The position numbers and the translations under genes were made by a program. Below, one piece after another: positions 1-7,348 of a DNA stretch of 7,390 nt. The stretch is taken from NCBI GenBank assembly GCA_937959175.1, contig CALGAS010000291.1:1-7390 (forward strand), in the 5' to 3' direction. A model generated the notes under the pieces. The model was given only the letters and a program-made list of their open reading frames with translations, did not search any database and was not told the DNA's origin. The number at the start of each line of letters is the position of its first letter. Position 1 is the stretch's first letter. The DNA is from an uncultured bacterium (GTDB lineage Bacteria; Planctomycetota; Planctomycetia; Pirellulales; UBA1268).

Positions 1-7
1 ATAGAAG

Positions 8-29
8 CCCCCCGGCGCGAGCCGGGGGG
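8..29 (-). terminator. Strong hairpin, likely terminator of the sigma factor gene
   Basis: A perfect 9-bp stem (positions 8-16 with 21-29, CCCCCCGGC/GCCGGGGGG) closes a 4-nt loop at 17-20. It lies about 140 bp after the sigma factor stop codon. Read on the minus strand the stem is followed by CTTCTAT, which is only a weak uridine tract, and the rest lies outside the window. An intrinsic terminator for the minus-strand transcript is the simplest reading. A terminator or structured end belonging to an unseen gene to the left is also possible. Confidence 0.5.
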
Positions 30-52
30 ACGGCGGGCCGTTGGGCCTTCCC

Positions 53-66
53 GGCTTCCGGAAGCC
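53..66. repeat. Perfect 14-bp palindrome downstream of the sigma gene
   Basis: GGCTTCCGGAAGCC is perfectly self-complementary and sits about 105 bp after the sigma factor stop. Nearby GGGCC and GGGAAGG segments offer alternative pairings, so the transcript's 3' untranslated region has two consecutive hairpins (this one and the one at 8-29). It may be an mRNA 3' end structure or a protein-binding palindrome; nothing in the sequence decides between them. Apart from these two elements, 36-170 shows no gene. Confidence 0.35.
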
Positions 67-170
67 CGAGCAACCGTTCACCACCCACACGCCCGAGCTG
101 CGTCGGCCAGCCAACACGCGCCGGGCCTGGACCCAAATGCGTTGCTCAACACTCGGCGAACACTGCCGCG

Positions 171-1766
<1,596 letters not shown>

Positions 1767-1773
1767 TGCAGAA

Positions 1774-1779
1774 CTCCTT
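1774..1779 (-). promoter_or_regulatory. Shine-Dalgarno for the sigma factor TTG start
   Basis: On the minus strand AAGGAG lies seven bases before the TTG at 1766-1764, which is ideal spacing. It falls inside the longer open frame that begins with TTG at 1802, and it decides the start in favour of the shorter 531-residue protein. Confidence 0.6.
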
Positions 1780-1809
1780 GGCGATTCCTTCGATCGGACC
1801 AATCCATGA

Positions 1810-1826
1810 ACCGGCTGGAAGCCGGT
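1810..1826 (-). promoter_or_regulatory. Hairpin in the sigma factor 5' leader
   Basis: ACCGGCT and AGCCGGT form a perfect 7-bp stem around a 3-nt loop. On the minus-strand transcript it lies about 30 bases before the SD of the preferred start, and directly upstream of the alternative TTG at 1802, where it would hinder ribosome access. It could be a leader stability element or a chance pairing in G+C-rich DNA. Confidence 0.3.
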
Positions 1827-2192
1827 ATGCGGGGGCGTGGCACCGATCCATCATTCGGGGTGCCGACAGTGTGATTCAAGGTGCGGGCAAGTCCAGATGC
1901 CGCTTGGCAACACGGGAAATGCCGCGGTAGCGGACGCCGGCGGGCCGGCGACGGCTGCCCGGATTGCCCCGGCTCCGCCCTCGGCCGGAGACTGGGTAAG
2001 CCAGGCAGGATGCAGGCGGCGTGCCGGCATGAAGGTGGGGCTCCGGGGGACGAAACATTATGCCGCTGCTGGTTCTCGAAGGCCAGTTTTTTTTCCCCGG
2101 AAACCTGGTTTTTTCGACTGGCAGACCGTCCGAATGGTAAAAGAAATCGGCCGGAGAACCTCTGCCGGCTCACCGGCTGCCCGCCAGTAGGG
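1827..2192. other. Divergent intergenic region between sigma and zinc-ribbon genes
   Basis: This gap separates the minus-strand sigma gene from the plus-strand operon and should hold both promoters. It contains G+C-rich inverted repeats (for example CGCCGG/CCGGCG at 1935-1950) and, at 2083-2140, an unusual A/T-rich island with two T-runs. On the minus strand CATAAT (2057-2062) is a fair -10 candidate, but the matching -35 17 bp upstream (TGGCCT) is poor. No convincing promoter for the plus operon was found. Open frames through the region are Arg/Pro-rich and look non-coding. Confidence 0.45.
2083..2114 (+). terminator. Terminator-like hairpin in the divergent intergenic region
   Basis: CCAGTTT (2083-2089) pairs with AAACCTGG (2101-2108) with one bulged C, and the stem is followed at once by six T residues (2109-2114). 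That is intrinsic-terminator architecture on the plus strand, about 80 bp before the zinc-ribbon gene start. No plus-strand gene ends just upstream, so it would terminate a small RNA or attenuate transcription into the operon. The stem is weak and the loop contains five of the eight T's in the first T-run, so a fortuitous match is possible. Confidence 0.35.
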
Positions 2193-2753
2193 ATGACCAT
2201 CACCGCCCCGATCTATCGTCTGACCTGCCGCTGCGGCGCAGCGGTTCCTGTGAACCCCGGCCAGGCAGGGGGGGTGGCCCGTTGCCCGGCCTGCGGCGGG
2301 GGGGTGGACGTTCCGCGGCTCCGCGACCTGGCGGCCGTAGCCGAGGCCGAGCCCGAGGGGGGCGGGGCTCGCCCGGATCCCTGGGGACGCTGCCAAGCCG
2401 GGCTCTTTCTCGGGCTGGTGATTGCGGTCGTGGCTGCGGCCGCCGCCTTCCTCGTGCCCCGCCTGGAGATCGGCGGGCCGGCCCTGATTCCCGACGAGGC
2501 GATGATCCGGGCGGTGGTGGAATCGTCAGATCTGCCGACGATTCTCCAGGTCTGGGCCGGGTTTCGTGATTCGGGAGTGGACCGTGGGGCGATGCCCGAA
2601 GAACTCCGCCTGCAGCGGGTGGCCGGTTTGGCGGGCTGGATCAGCGGGCTCTGCTGGGCGGTGAGCGGCCTCGGCGGAGTCCTCGCCCTTGCCAGCGGCG
2701 TCGCCTGGGTCACGTCCGCCGGCGGCCAGTCAGCCGGGGGGAGGCCGGCATGA
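2193..2753 (+). CDS. Zinc-ribbon membrane protein, function unknown
   Basis: Predicted 186-aa membrane protein. The start is the ATG at 2193, because the protein-like character (MTITAPIYRLTCRCG) begins there; the 104 codons upstream in the same frame are Arg/Cys-rich and featureless. No well-spaced SD precedes it (AGTAGGG abuts the ATG). An N-terminal zinc-ribbon-like motif has C12-x-C14 and C31-x2-C34. A Glu/Pro/Gly-rich linker follows, then a transmembrane helix at about 69-88, a short soluble segment at about 90-142 and a second hydrophobic stretch at about 145-175. Short proteins joining a small zinc ribbon to one or two helices are common in planctomycetes, but I know no function for this one. 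Its stop overlaps the start of the oxidoreductase gene (ATGA), so the two are probably translationally coupled. Confidence 0.75.
   Translation: MTITAPIYRLTCRCGAAVPVNPGQAGGVARCPACGGGVDVPRLRDLAAVAEAEPEGGGARPDPWGRCQAGLFLGLVIAVVAAAAAFLVPRLEIGGPALIPDEAMIRAVVESSDLPTILQVWAGFRDSGVDRGAMPEELRLQRVAGLAGWISGLCWAVSGLGGVLALASGVAWVTSAGGQSAGGRPA
2739..2744 (+). promoter_or_regulatory. Shine-Dalgarno for the oxidoreductase gene
   Basis: GGGAGG lies five bases before the ATG at 2750, within the last codons of the zinc-ribbon gene. With the four-base ATGA overlap this supports the chosen start and translational coupling. Confidence 0.6.
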
Positions 2754-3742
2754 AGGCCGCCTTCATCACCCGCACCGGCAGCCCTGAGGAGATCACCTTC
2801 GGCGACCTGCCAGACCCGGTCCCCGGCCCGGGGCAGGCGTTGATCCGGGTGCGGGCGTCGGCGATCAATCCGATCGATACCTACATCCGGGCCGGCACCG
2901 TGGCGATGCCCTTGGAGTTCCCCTACGTCGTCGGGTGCGACCTCGCCGGTGAGGTGGTGGCGGTCGGTGAGCAGGTTGACCGGCTCCGGCCGGGCATGCG
3001 GGTCTGGGGATCCAATCAGGGGCTGCTGGGCCGGCAGGGCACCTGCGCCGAACTGGCCGCCGTCGATGAACGCTGGCTCTACCCGATCCCCGACGGTGTC
3101 ACCTACCGGGAGGCCGCGGCCGCGGCCTTGGTGTCGATCACGGCCCATCTCGGGCTGGTGACGGAAGTCGGCCTCCAGCCCGGGGAGACGATCTTCGTCA
3201 ACGGCGGCTCGGGGGGCGTCGGGTCGGCCGTCGTGCAGATTGCCCGTGCGCTCGGCGGCCGTGTCATCGCTACCGCTGGCACGCCCGCGAAGCGGCAGCG
3301 GGTCGAGGCCTTCGGGGCGGAGGTGGTGCTCGACTATCACCGTCCCGACCTCGTGGCAGCGGTGCTGGAGGCCGCCCCCGGCGGCGTCGACGTCCACTGG
3401 GAGACCCGCCGCGAGCCCGATTTCGAGGCCGCGATCGCCATGCTCGCCGATCGCGGGCGAATGGTGGTGATGGCCGGCCGCGAGGCCCGTCCGCCCCTGC
3501 CAGTGGGTCCGTTTTACGTCAAGGGCTGCCGGCTGGTGGGCTTTGTGATGTTCAAGGCGGATGCCCACCAGCAGGCTGCCGCCGCGGTCGACATCAACCG
3601 CTGGCTGGCCCGCGGACAGCTGCGAGCACCGGTCGATCGGGTCGTCACCCTGGCCCACGTGGCCGAGGCCCACGCGGTTCAGGAGGCGGCGACGGTGGCC
3701 GGCTCCGGGGCCCTGGCGGGGAAGATCGTCGTCGAGCCCTGA
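2750..3742 (+). CDS. NADPH:quinone oxidoreductase (zinc-free MDR family)
   Basis: A 330-aa cytoplasmic oxidoreductase of the medium-chain dehydrogenase/reductase superfamily, quinone reductase (QOR/zeta-crystallin) branch. These enzymes pass hydride from NADPH to quinones or activated alkenes. The N-terminal GroES-like fold spans about 1-120 and includes the family-typical ASAINPIDTYIRAG, VVGCDLAGEVVAVG and PGMRVWG stretches. The Rossmann fold follows, with VNGGSGGVGSAVVQIARALG (residues 150-169) as the dinucleotide-binding loop. The catalytic and structural zinc cysteines of alcohol dehydrogenases are absent, as expected for QOR. Length is normal for the family (about 325-340 aa) and the C-terminal GALAGKIVVEP is intact. 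It follows the zinc-ribbon gene with a four-base overlap and precedes the VWA gene by 44 bp. The physiological substrate cannot be read from the sequence. Confidence 0.92.
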   Translation: MKAAFITRTGSPEEITFGDLPDPVPGPGQALIRVRASAINPIDTYIRAGTVAMPLEFPYVVGCDLAGEVVAVGEQVDRLRPGMRVWGSNQGLLGRQGTCAELAAVDERWLYPIPDGVTYREAAAAALVSITAHLGLVTEVGLQPGETIFVNGGSGGVGSAVVQIARALGGRVIATAGTPAKRQRVEAFGAEVVLDYHRPDLVAAVLEAAPGGVDVHWETRREPDFEAAIAMLADRGRMVVMAGREARPPLPVGPFYVKGCRLVGFVMFKADAHQQAAAAVDINRWLARGQLRAPVDRVVTLAHVAEAHAVQEAATVAGSGALAGKIVVEP

Positions 3743-3786
3743 GCCGGCCGCAGAAAGCAACGAACCCGGGTCCCGGAGAAGCGTCG

Positions 3787-4440
3787 ATGACAGCGAGCAT
3801 GGCAGGGCGAAGAAACTGGCTCGCGGCTGCCCTCTGGTTCACGGCTTTCCTCTGGCTCCCCGCCACCGTGGCCTGCCTGGCCGCGGAGCCTGTTTCGCCC
3901 GGTCAGCCACCGCGATTCTTCGGCCTCGAAGCAGCCGGCGAGCGGGTCGTCTACGTCTGCGATCGTTCTGCGAGCATGGCCGAGCCGGATGGCCTGCCCC
4001 TGGCCGAGGCGAAGCGGGAACTGCTCGAGAGCATCAGTTCGTTGGGCGACTCCCGGCAGTTCCAGGTGCTCTTCTACAATCAGCGGCTGACGATGTTCTC
4101 GCCCGGCGGAGGGCGGGGGCTGCCCTTGTTTCCCGACCCGCGGACGCTCGACGACCTCCGCCGGTTTGTCGACGGCGTGTCGGCCGCCGGAGGAACCAGA
4201 CACGCCGAGGCGGTCGCGGCGGCGCTGCGGCTGGCGCCCGATGTCGTCTTCATCCTGACCGATGCCGACGCCGGAGACGATCTCAGCGAGGATGAACTCC
4301 GGCGGCTTTCCGAACGGCTCGGGCAGGCTCGCTGCATGGTGGTGCAGTTTGGGGGCGGCGAGGGACGGCGGTCCCCGCGACTGGCCCGCCTGGCCGAGAT
4401 CTCAGGCGGTGAGTATCGCGTGGTCGAGCCGGGCCGCTGA
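3787..4440 (+). CDS. Secreted or membrane-anchored VWA-domain protein
   Basis: A 217-aa protein that is essentially a signal sequence plus one von Willebrand factor A domain. The start is the ATG at 3787, with GGAG (3775-3778) eight bases upstream. Residues 8-33 (basic n-region, then WLAAALWFTAFLWLP) look like a Sec signal peptide or an N-terminal anchor. The VWA fold begins at about 53 (RVVYVCDRSASM). The metal-ion-dependent adhesion site appears complete: D59-x-S61-x-S63, T137 in GGTRHAEA, and D159 in ILTDAD. It ends with the usual last strand, ISGGEYRVVE. VWA domains mediate metal-dependent protein binding; the ligand here is unknown. The gene is probably the last of the plus-strand operon, and a perfect hairpin covers its stop codon. 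Confidence 0.88.
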   Translation: MTASMAGRRNWLAAALWFTAFLWLPATVACLAAEPVSPGQPPRFFGLEAAGERVVYVCDRSASMAEPDGLPLAEAKRELLESISSLGDSRQFQVLFYNQRLTMFSPGGGRGLPLFPDPRTLDDLRRFVDGVSAAGGTRHAEAVAAALRLAPDVVFILTDADAGDDLSEDELRRLSERLGQARCMVVQFGGGEGRRSPRLARLAEISGGEYRVVEPGR

Positions 4441-4449
4441 CGGCCCGGC
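4428..4449. terminator. Hairpin shared by two convergent genes
   Basis: GCCGGGCCG (4428-4436) and CGGCCCGGC (4441-4449) form a perfect 9-bp stem around the loop CTGA. The loop contains the TGA stop of the VWA gene, and the stem ends nine bases before the stop codon of the SAF gene on the other strand. The position suggests a bidirectional terminator or 3' end block. Neither side has a T-tract, so it is not a classical intrinsic terminator. Confidence 0.5.
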
Positions 4450-4458
4450 CACGAGGCA

Positions 4459-6057
4459 TCAGCGACGCGGCTGGCTGGCGGGCGGCTGTTCGTTGGCCAC
4501 GTCGTCGCGGCCGCGGTTTCGCCAGCGGCCGATCGCCTCCAGGCCCGCCGACACGTTGGGGAACATCCCGCCCCAGGCCCGCGGGCTGCTCGCGGCCTGG
4601 CGGTCCCCGGCTGCCGGGGCGACCTGCTGGCTCGGCCGCGAACGATTGTCGGCGCTGCGGCCAGGGCCGGAGTTTCCGGCTGCGGCCGCCGGCTGCCCGT
4701 TCTGCTGGGGGCCCAGCCGGCCGCGGGGCTGCGATGGCCCAGAGGCGGGCAGAGCGGCCGCGGGAGCCAGCGGTGCGGCGAACGACGTGTCGGCCTGCCG
4801 GGCGATCCGTTCCGGCACGACCAGATACCGTACCGGATCTCCATTCTCATCGGCGGCTGGCAACGCGGGATCGGTCGACCGGGCCATGACCGAGGGCAGG
4901 TCGGCCAGGTCCGGGGCCTGCCGGGAGGGCACGTCATTGACGCTCTCGAACGTGCCGGAGCCGAGAATCTGTCCGATGTCGGTGTTGGATGCCGGGGCGG
5001 GTTGCGGTGCCGGTCGCCTATTCCCGAATCGCTGCCTGGTCATCTCTGCGAGCGTCGGCTGACGCGGTGTCTCTGCCGGCAGCGGAGCGGCCAGCGTCGG
5101 CTCGTTGGCAACGGGCGGAGCGGGGGCCGCAGTTGCCAGCTGCTCAGGTTCCGCGGAGGCTTCGGCGTCAGCGCCCCCGTCAGCGGCCACGGGTGCCGCC
5201 GCGATGGGCTGGAGGTTGGCCGAGCCTGCCGCGACCGGCTCATCCTCATCGGCACTGGGATCGGAACCGGGATCGGCAGCGTCGACCGCAACGGCTGTCG
5301 TGGGCACGTCGTCGGCCAGGCTCGATTCCTCACCGTCGTCGACCGCAACATCTGTATTTGTCGGGGGGATGTCGATGGGCGTCACGCCTGCCGTCACGAG
5401 AGCCGGCTCAGCGGCGGGCGGTGCAACCTCGGCAACCGCGACAGGCTCTTCCTCGACAGCAGGCTGCTCGGGTTCTACGGCAGCCTGCTCAACGGCGATC
5501 ACGTCCGCTTCCGGTTCGGCAACCGGCAAGCCGACGGGCTCGGCAGCCGGCTGCCTGACAGGCTCCTCGACCGGCGGAGCGGCGGCGGTTTCAACGGCGG
5601 CCGCCTTGCGGGCCGGCGCCGGTGGGATGAAGGCCTCCTCGACGATGGTCTCCGGCTCGTCCGACGGCGTGACCTCGGGCGTCGCGGGAGCCACCGGCTG
5701 CCGCTGGGCGACAGGTTCACCAAGTTGGACCGAGAGCAGCGGCTGACCTTCCCGGAGCGGATACTTCAAGAGGCAGCCCTCGAACGAGTCGGTCACTCGC
5801 ATTGCGGTGTCGGGCAGCATCGCCTTGGGCCAATCGCGAAGTGCCACGTCCCAGACCGTCACCGGCACGCCCTGCGGCAGCGACCGGAGGGCGACAAAAA
5901 TTGGCTCACATTCGACTTGTGGCTTTGCCTGGGCAAGATGGACATCGAGCGCCCGATTGACGCCCACGGCAGCGACGGCACCCGCCACAAAGGCGGCCGC
6001 GAAGACGGTCATGCTGCGGGGACGATGGCGGGTGGCTGGGGTGGTCTCGGCTGCCAT
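4459..6057 (-). CDS. CpaB/RcpC-like SAF-domain protein with long disordered tail
   Basis: A 532-aa protein from the ATG at 6057. GGAGGG lies 11 bases upstream, and the extra 30 codons in frame look unlike protein and start with TTG. A short basic N-terminus precedes one hydrophobic helix (about 16-34). A SAF domain follows at about 52-111; IFVALRSLPQGVPVT, VALRDWPKAMLP and LREGQPLL match the CpaB/RcpC pattern of Flp/Tad pilus assembly, where CpaB is a periplasmic partner of the secretin. Residues 112-335 are Pro/Ala/Glu/Val-rich, acidic and repetitive. Residues 336-532 turn Gln/Arg/Pro-rich and include the more ordered-looking LAEMTRQRFGNRR and RYLVVPERIARQ. CpaB proteins are usually about 250-300 aa, so the tail is unusual. 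No other Tad gene is visible, so 'CpaB-like' describes the domain and does not establish a pilus role. It lies downstream of the lipoprotein gene on the same strand and may share its promoter. Confidence 0.8.
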   Translation of the reverse strand: MAAETTPATRHRPRSMTVFAAAFVAGAVAAVGVNRALDVHLAQAKPQVECEPIFVALRSLPQGVPVTVWDVALRDWPKAMLPDTAMRVTDSFEGCLLKYPLREGQPLLSVQLGEPVAQRQPVAPATPEVTPSDEPETIVEEAFIPPAPARKAAAVETAAAPPVEEPVRQPAAEPVGLPVAEPEADVIAVEQAAVEPEQPAVEEEPVAVAEVAPPAAEPALVTAGVTPIDIPPTNTDVAVDDGEESSLADDVPTTAVAVDAADPGSDPSADEDEPVAAGSANLQPIAAAPVAADGGADAEASAEPEQLATAAPAPPVANEPTLAAPLPAETPRQPTLAEMTRQRFGNRRPAPQPAPASNTDIGQILGSGTFESVNDVPSRQAPDLADLPSVMARSTDPALPAADENGDPVRYLVVPERIARQADTSFAAPLAPAAALPASGPSQPRGRLGPQQNGQPAAAAGNSGPGRSADNRSRPSQQVAPAAGDRQAASSPRAWGGMFPNVSAGLEAIGRWRNRGRDDVANEQPPASQPRR

Positions 6058-6068
6058 GGATCGAAAAG

Positions 6069-6101
6069 CCCTCCGGCACGGTCGGTCGGCGGATGCCGAC
6101 C
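6069..6101 (-). promoter_or_regulatory. Leader hairpin and SD of the SAF gene
   Basis: GGTCGGC and GCCGACC (6084-6101) form a perfect 7-bp stem with a 4-nt loop on the minus-strand transcript. The SD GGAGGG (6069-6074) follows nine bases later, and the ATG at 6057 lies 11 bases beyond that. The SD itself stays outside the stem, so the hairpin may guard mRNA stability or ribosome loading. It supports the start at 6057 over the longer reading frame. Confidence 0.4.
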
Positions 6102-6187
6102 ATCGCTTTGAAATTCGGCAGTCGACGGGCTCCGGGGCCAACGGCAACCGCTCGGTCGCTCAGCCCGGCTCAGCATCCCGGCGATTC

Positions 6188-6290
6188 CCAGCCTGCCCAC
6201 CGGCCTTGGCTGGCAGACCTTGCCCAGGTTGCCTGGCTGTCCGGCGAGGGCCGGCTGCCAGTGACACGCTGGCTGCCGCGGGCAGGCTGG
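6188..6290 (-). other. Nested inverted repeats in the lipoprotein-SAF spacer
   Basis: Within the 251-bp spacer an 11-bp perfect inverted repeat (6188-6198 with 6280-6290, CCAGCCTGCCC/GGGCAGGCTGG) encloses a second perfect stem (6210-6216 with 6255-6261, CTGGCAG/CTGCCAG). That stem contains two side-by-side hairpins: 6224-6228 with 6232-6236, and 6241-6245 with 6250-6254. The transcript could fold into a long stem ending in a multibranch loop. It may be a structured intercistronic RNA or a REP/BIME-like palindromic element. Chance pairing in G+C-rich DNA remains possible. Confidence 0.35.
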
Positions 6291-6303
6291 CTGCCGGTGG
6301 CAA
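6268..6303. repeat. Two tandem copies of an 18-bp repeat
   Basis: Two adjacent 18-bp units (6268-6285 and 6286-6303) share 15 of 18 positions, including an identical 11-base start GCTGGCTGCCG. Each unit also contains a short self-pairing segment (CTGCC/GGCAG or TGCC/GGCA). They lie just after the lipoprotein stop codon. Related TGGCTG words recur further into the spacer, suggesting local duplication and decay. Confidence 0.5.
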
Positions 6304-6308
6304 GCAGG

Positions 6309-7229
6309 TCAGCGGACCACCAGCGGCGGGCCGTCGTCGGCCTCATCGCCGTTGTCTGCGGTGAAGAGCGGATCGACCGGATCGGCGAGCGGCCGCAGAA
6401 CGACCAGCCGCCGATCACCGCAATCGCCGCCGTTGCGATCCCGCAGCAGGCAGCCGCCGGCGGACGTGGCGTCATCGCCAGCCGAACCGACCACCAGCAT
6501 CCCTTCGGGCGGCAGCGTCACTGTGAACCGAAGCTGCTCCAGGCGATGTCGCTGCTGGCCCGTCTCCAGGCGAAACATCCCGTCCTCGCCCACCCATGAC
6601 TTCTCGAGCGGGCCGTGTTTGATTTCAGGGCTCGCCTCGATCGTGATTCGTCGATCGGCCACGGGCCGGGCCCGAACAGCCAACAGCGGGCTGGCATCGC
6701 GAAAGGTCTGCCCCGAGACGCCGCCGGCATCGTGCTGGAAGAGGACCAGCTCCGGAATGCCCGTTTCCGTGAGAATCTCACCTCGGCGGCCGGGCAACAG
6801 CCGCAGCACCCGCCGGCTGACGGCCGCGTCGGTCGCCAGTGTCGCTGCCGGATCGGTGAGGGCTGCGGCGCTTGCGGTCAGGCGGTCAGCCAAGCGGGCC
6901 GGCAGGTTTGTCGTGACGAGGCCGACCCGCAGGCCGTTGGCGGCCAGCCGCTGCCGAACGTCGGTCGGCAGCATCTGCTCCTCGCAGTACTGCCAGAGTT
7001 CTTCCCCAAGCGCCGTGTCGTGTTCCGCGTAGCGAACGAAGAGCAGCTCCAGCAGGAGCGTCCGGTCAACGGACTGCTTGGTGGCGGTCTGCTCCGCCGG
7101 GACTGTCGGGAGGGAGGCCATCTCATGCCCGCCGCCGAGAAACCGGCAGCCCGCAGCGGCAAGGCAGCAGATCGAGCCCAACCAGGTGGCACGAACCGCG
7201 CGCTCAAGGATCGGCACCACCATTGACAT
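6309..7229 (-). CDS. Predicted lipoprotein, possible secretin-like C-terminus
   Basis: A 306-aa protein from the ATG at 7229; an ATG two codons later is also possible. The frame stays open to a TTG at 7280, but that codon falls inside the best promoter candidate. The N-terminus has Arg residues, a hydrophobic core (WLGSICCLAAAG) and a lipobox-like AAGC, with Cys28 as the likely lipidated residue; the -3 Ala is less usual than Leu. Residues 55-110 look helical (LLLELLFVRYAEHD, LGEELWQYCEEQ). The C-terminal part, about 190-280, is strand-rich: RRITIEASPEIKHG, then RLEQLRFTVTLPPEG and MLVVGSAGD. This order recalls the secretin beta-domain, but only weakly, and I cannot confirm the family. The tail is acidic. 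It is the promoter-proximal gene before the SAF gene, 251 bp away. I do not recognise a named family. Confidence 0.75.
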   Translation of the reverse strand: MSMVVPILERAVRATWLGSICCLAAAGCRFLGGGHEMASLPTVPAEQTATKQSVDRTLLLELLFVRYAEHDTALGEELWQYCEEQMLPTDVRQRLAANGLRVGLVTTNLPARLADRLTASAAALTDPAATLATDAAVSRRVLRLLPGRRGEILTETGIPELVLFQHDAGGVSGQTFRDASPLLAVRARPVADRRITIEASPEIKHGPLEKSWVGEDGMFRLETGQQRHRLEQLRFTVTLPPEGMLVVGSAGDDATSAGGCLLRDRNGGDCGDRRLVVLRPLADPVDPLFTADNGDEADDGPPLVVR

Positions 7230-7264
7230 AAAGACTGCCGGCGAGAGGACGTGGAGAACCGGGG

Positions 7265-7294
7265 GAGATAGGAAAACCAACCGCCCGGCGTCAA
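7265..7294 (-). promoter_or_regulatory. Candidate sigma-70 promoter for the lipoprotein gene
   Basis: On the minus strand TTGACG (7289-7294) and TATCTC (7265-7270) are separated by 18 bp. The -35 matches the consensus at five of six positions; the -10 is weak. Transcription would start near 7258, giving a leader of about 30 bases before the ATG at 7229. The -35 lies in a short palindrome (CGGCG-TCAA-CGCCG, 7286-7299) that could be an operator or chance. Confidence 0.35.
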
Positions 7295-7348
7295 CGCCGA
7301 AACAGCCATTCCCGACCCGCGATCCCCTATTCCATGCGCGTCCTCGAG

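Noticed and set aside
1876..2058. 60-codon minus-strand frame in the divergent intergenic region
   Set aside because: Pro/Arg-rich, no SD and no similarity I recognise; more likely leader DNA than a small gene.
1881..2192. N-terminal extension of the zinc-ribbon gene by 104 codons
   Set aside because: The extension is Arg/Cys/Gly-rich with no domain or SD, and passes through the A/T-rich intergenic island. Protein-like sequence starts at the ATG at 2193.
2213..3760. 515-codon minus-strand frame opposite the oxidoreductase
   Set aside because: Shadow of the plus-strand zinc-ribbon and quinone oxidoreductase genes; its His/Asp/Gly/Arg-rich composition lacks domains.
5002..6111. Plus-strand open frames of 369, 213 and 189 codons opposite the SAF gene
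   Set aside because: The low-complexity Pro/Ala/Glu coding on the minus strand leaves all frames open. These products are Gly/Arg- or Ser/Ala-rich shadows, while the minus strand has the SAF domain and SD.
6058..6147. Longer start for the SAF protein
   Set aside because: It begins with TTG without an SD, and reads through the leader hairpin and the SD that serve the ATG at 6057.
6188..6303. CRISPR array
   Set aside because: Only two adjacent imperfect 18-bp units with no spacers of uniform length, and no cas genes.
7230..7280. Longer start for the lipoprotein at TTG 7280
   Set aside because: No SD; it would place 17 extra residues before the signal peptide and overlaps the candidate promoter.
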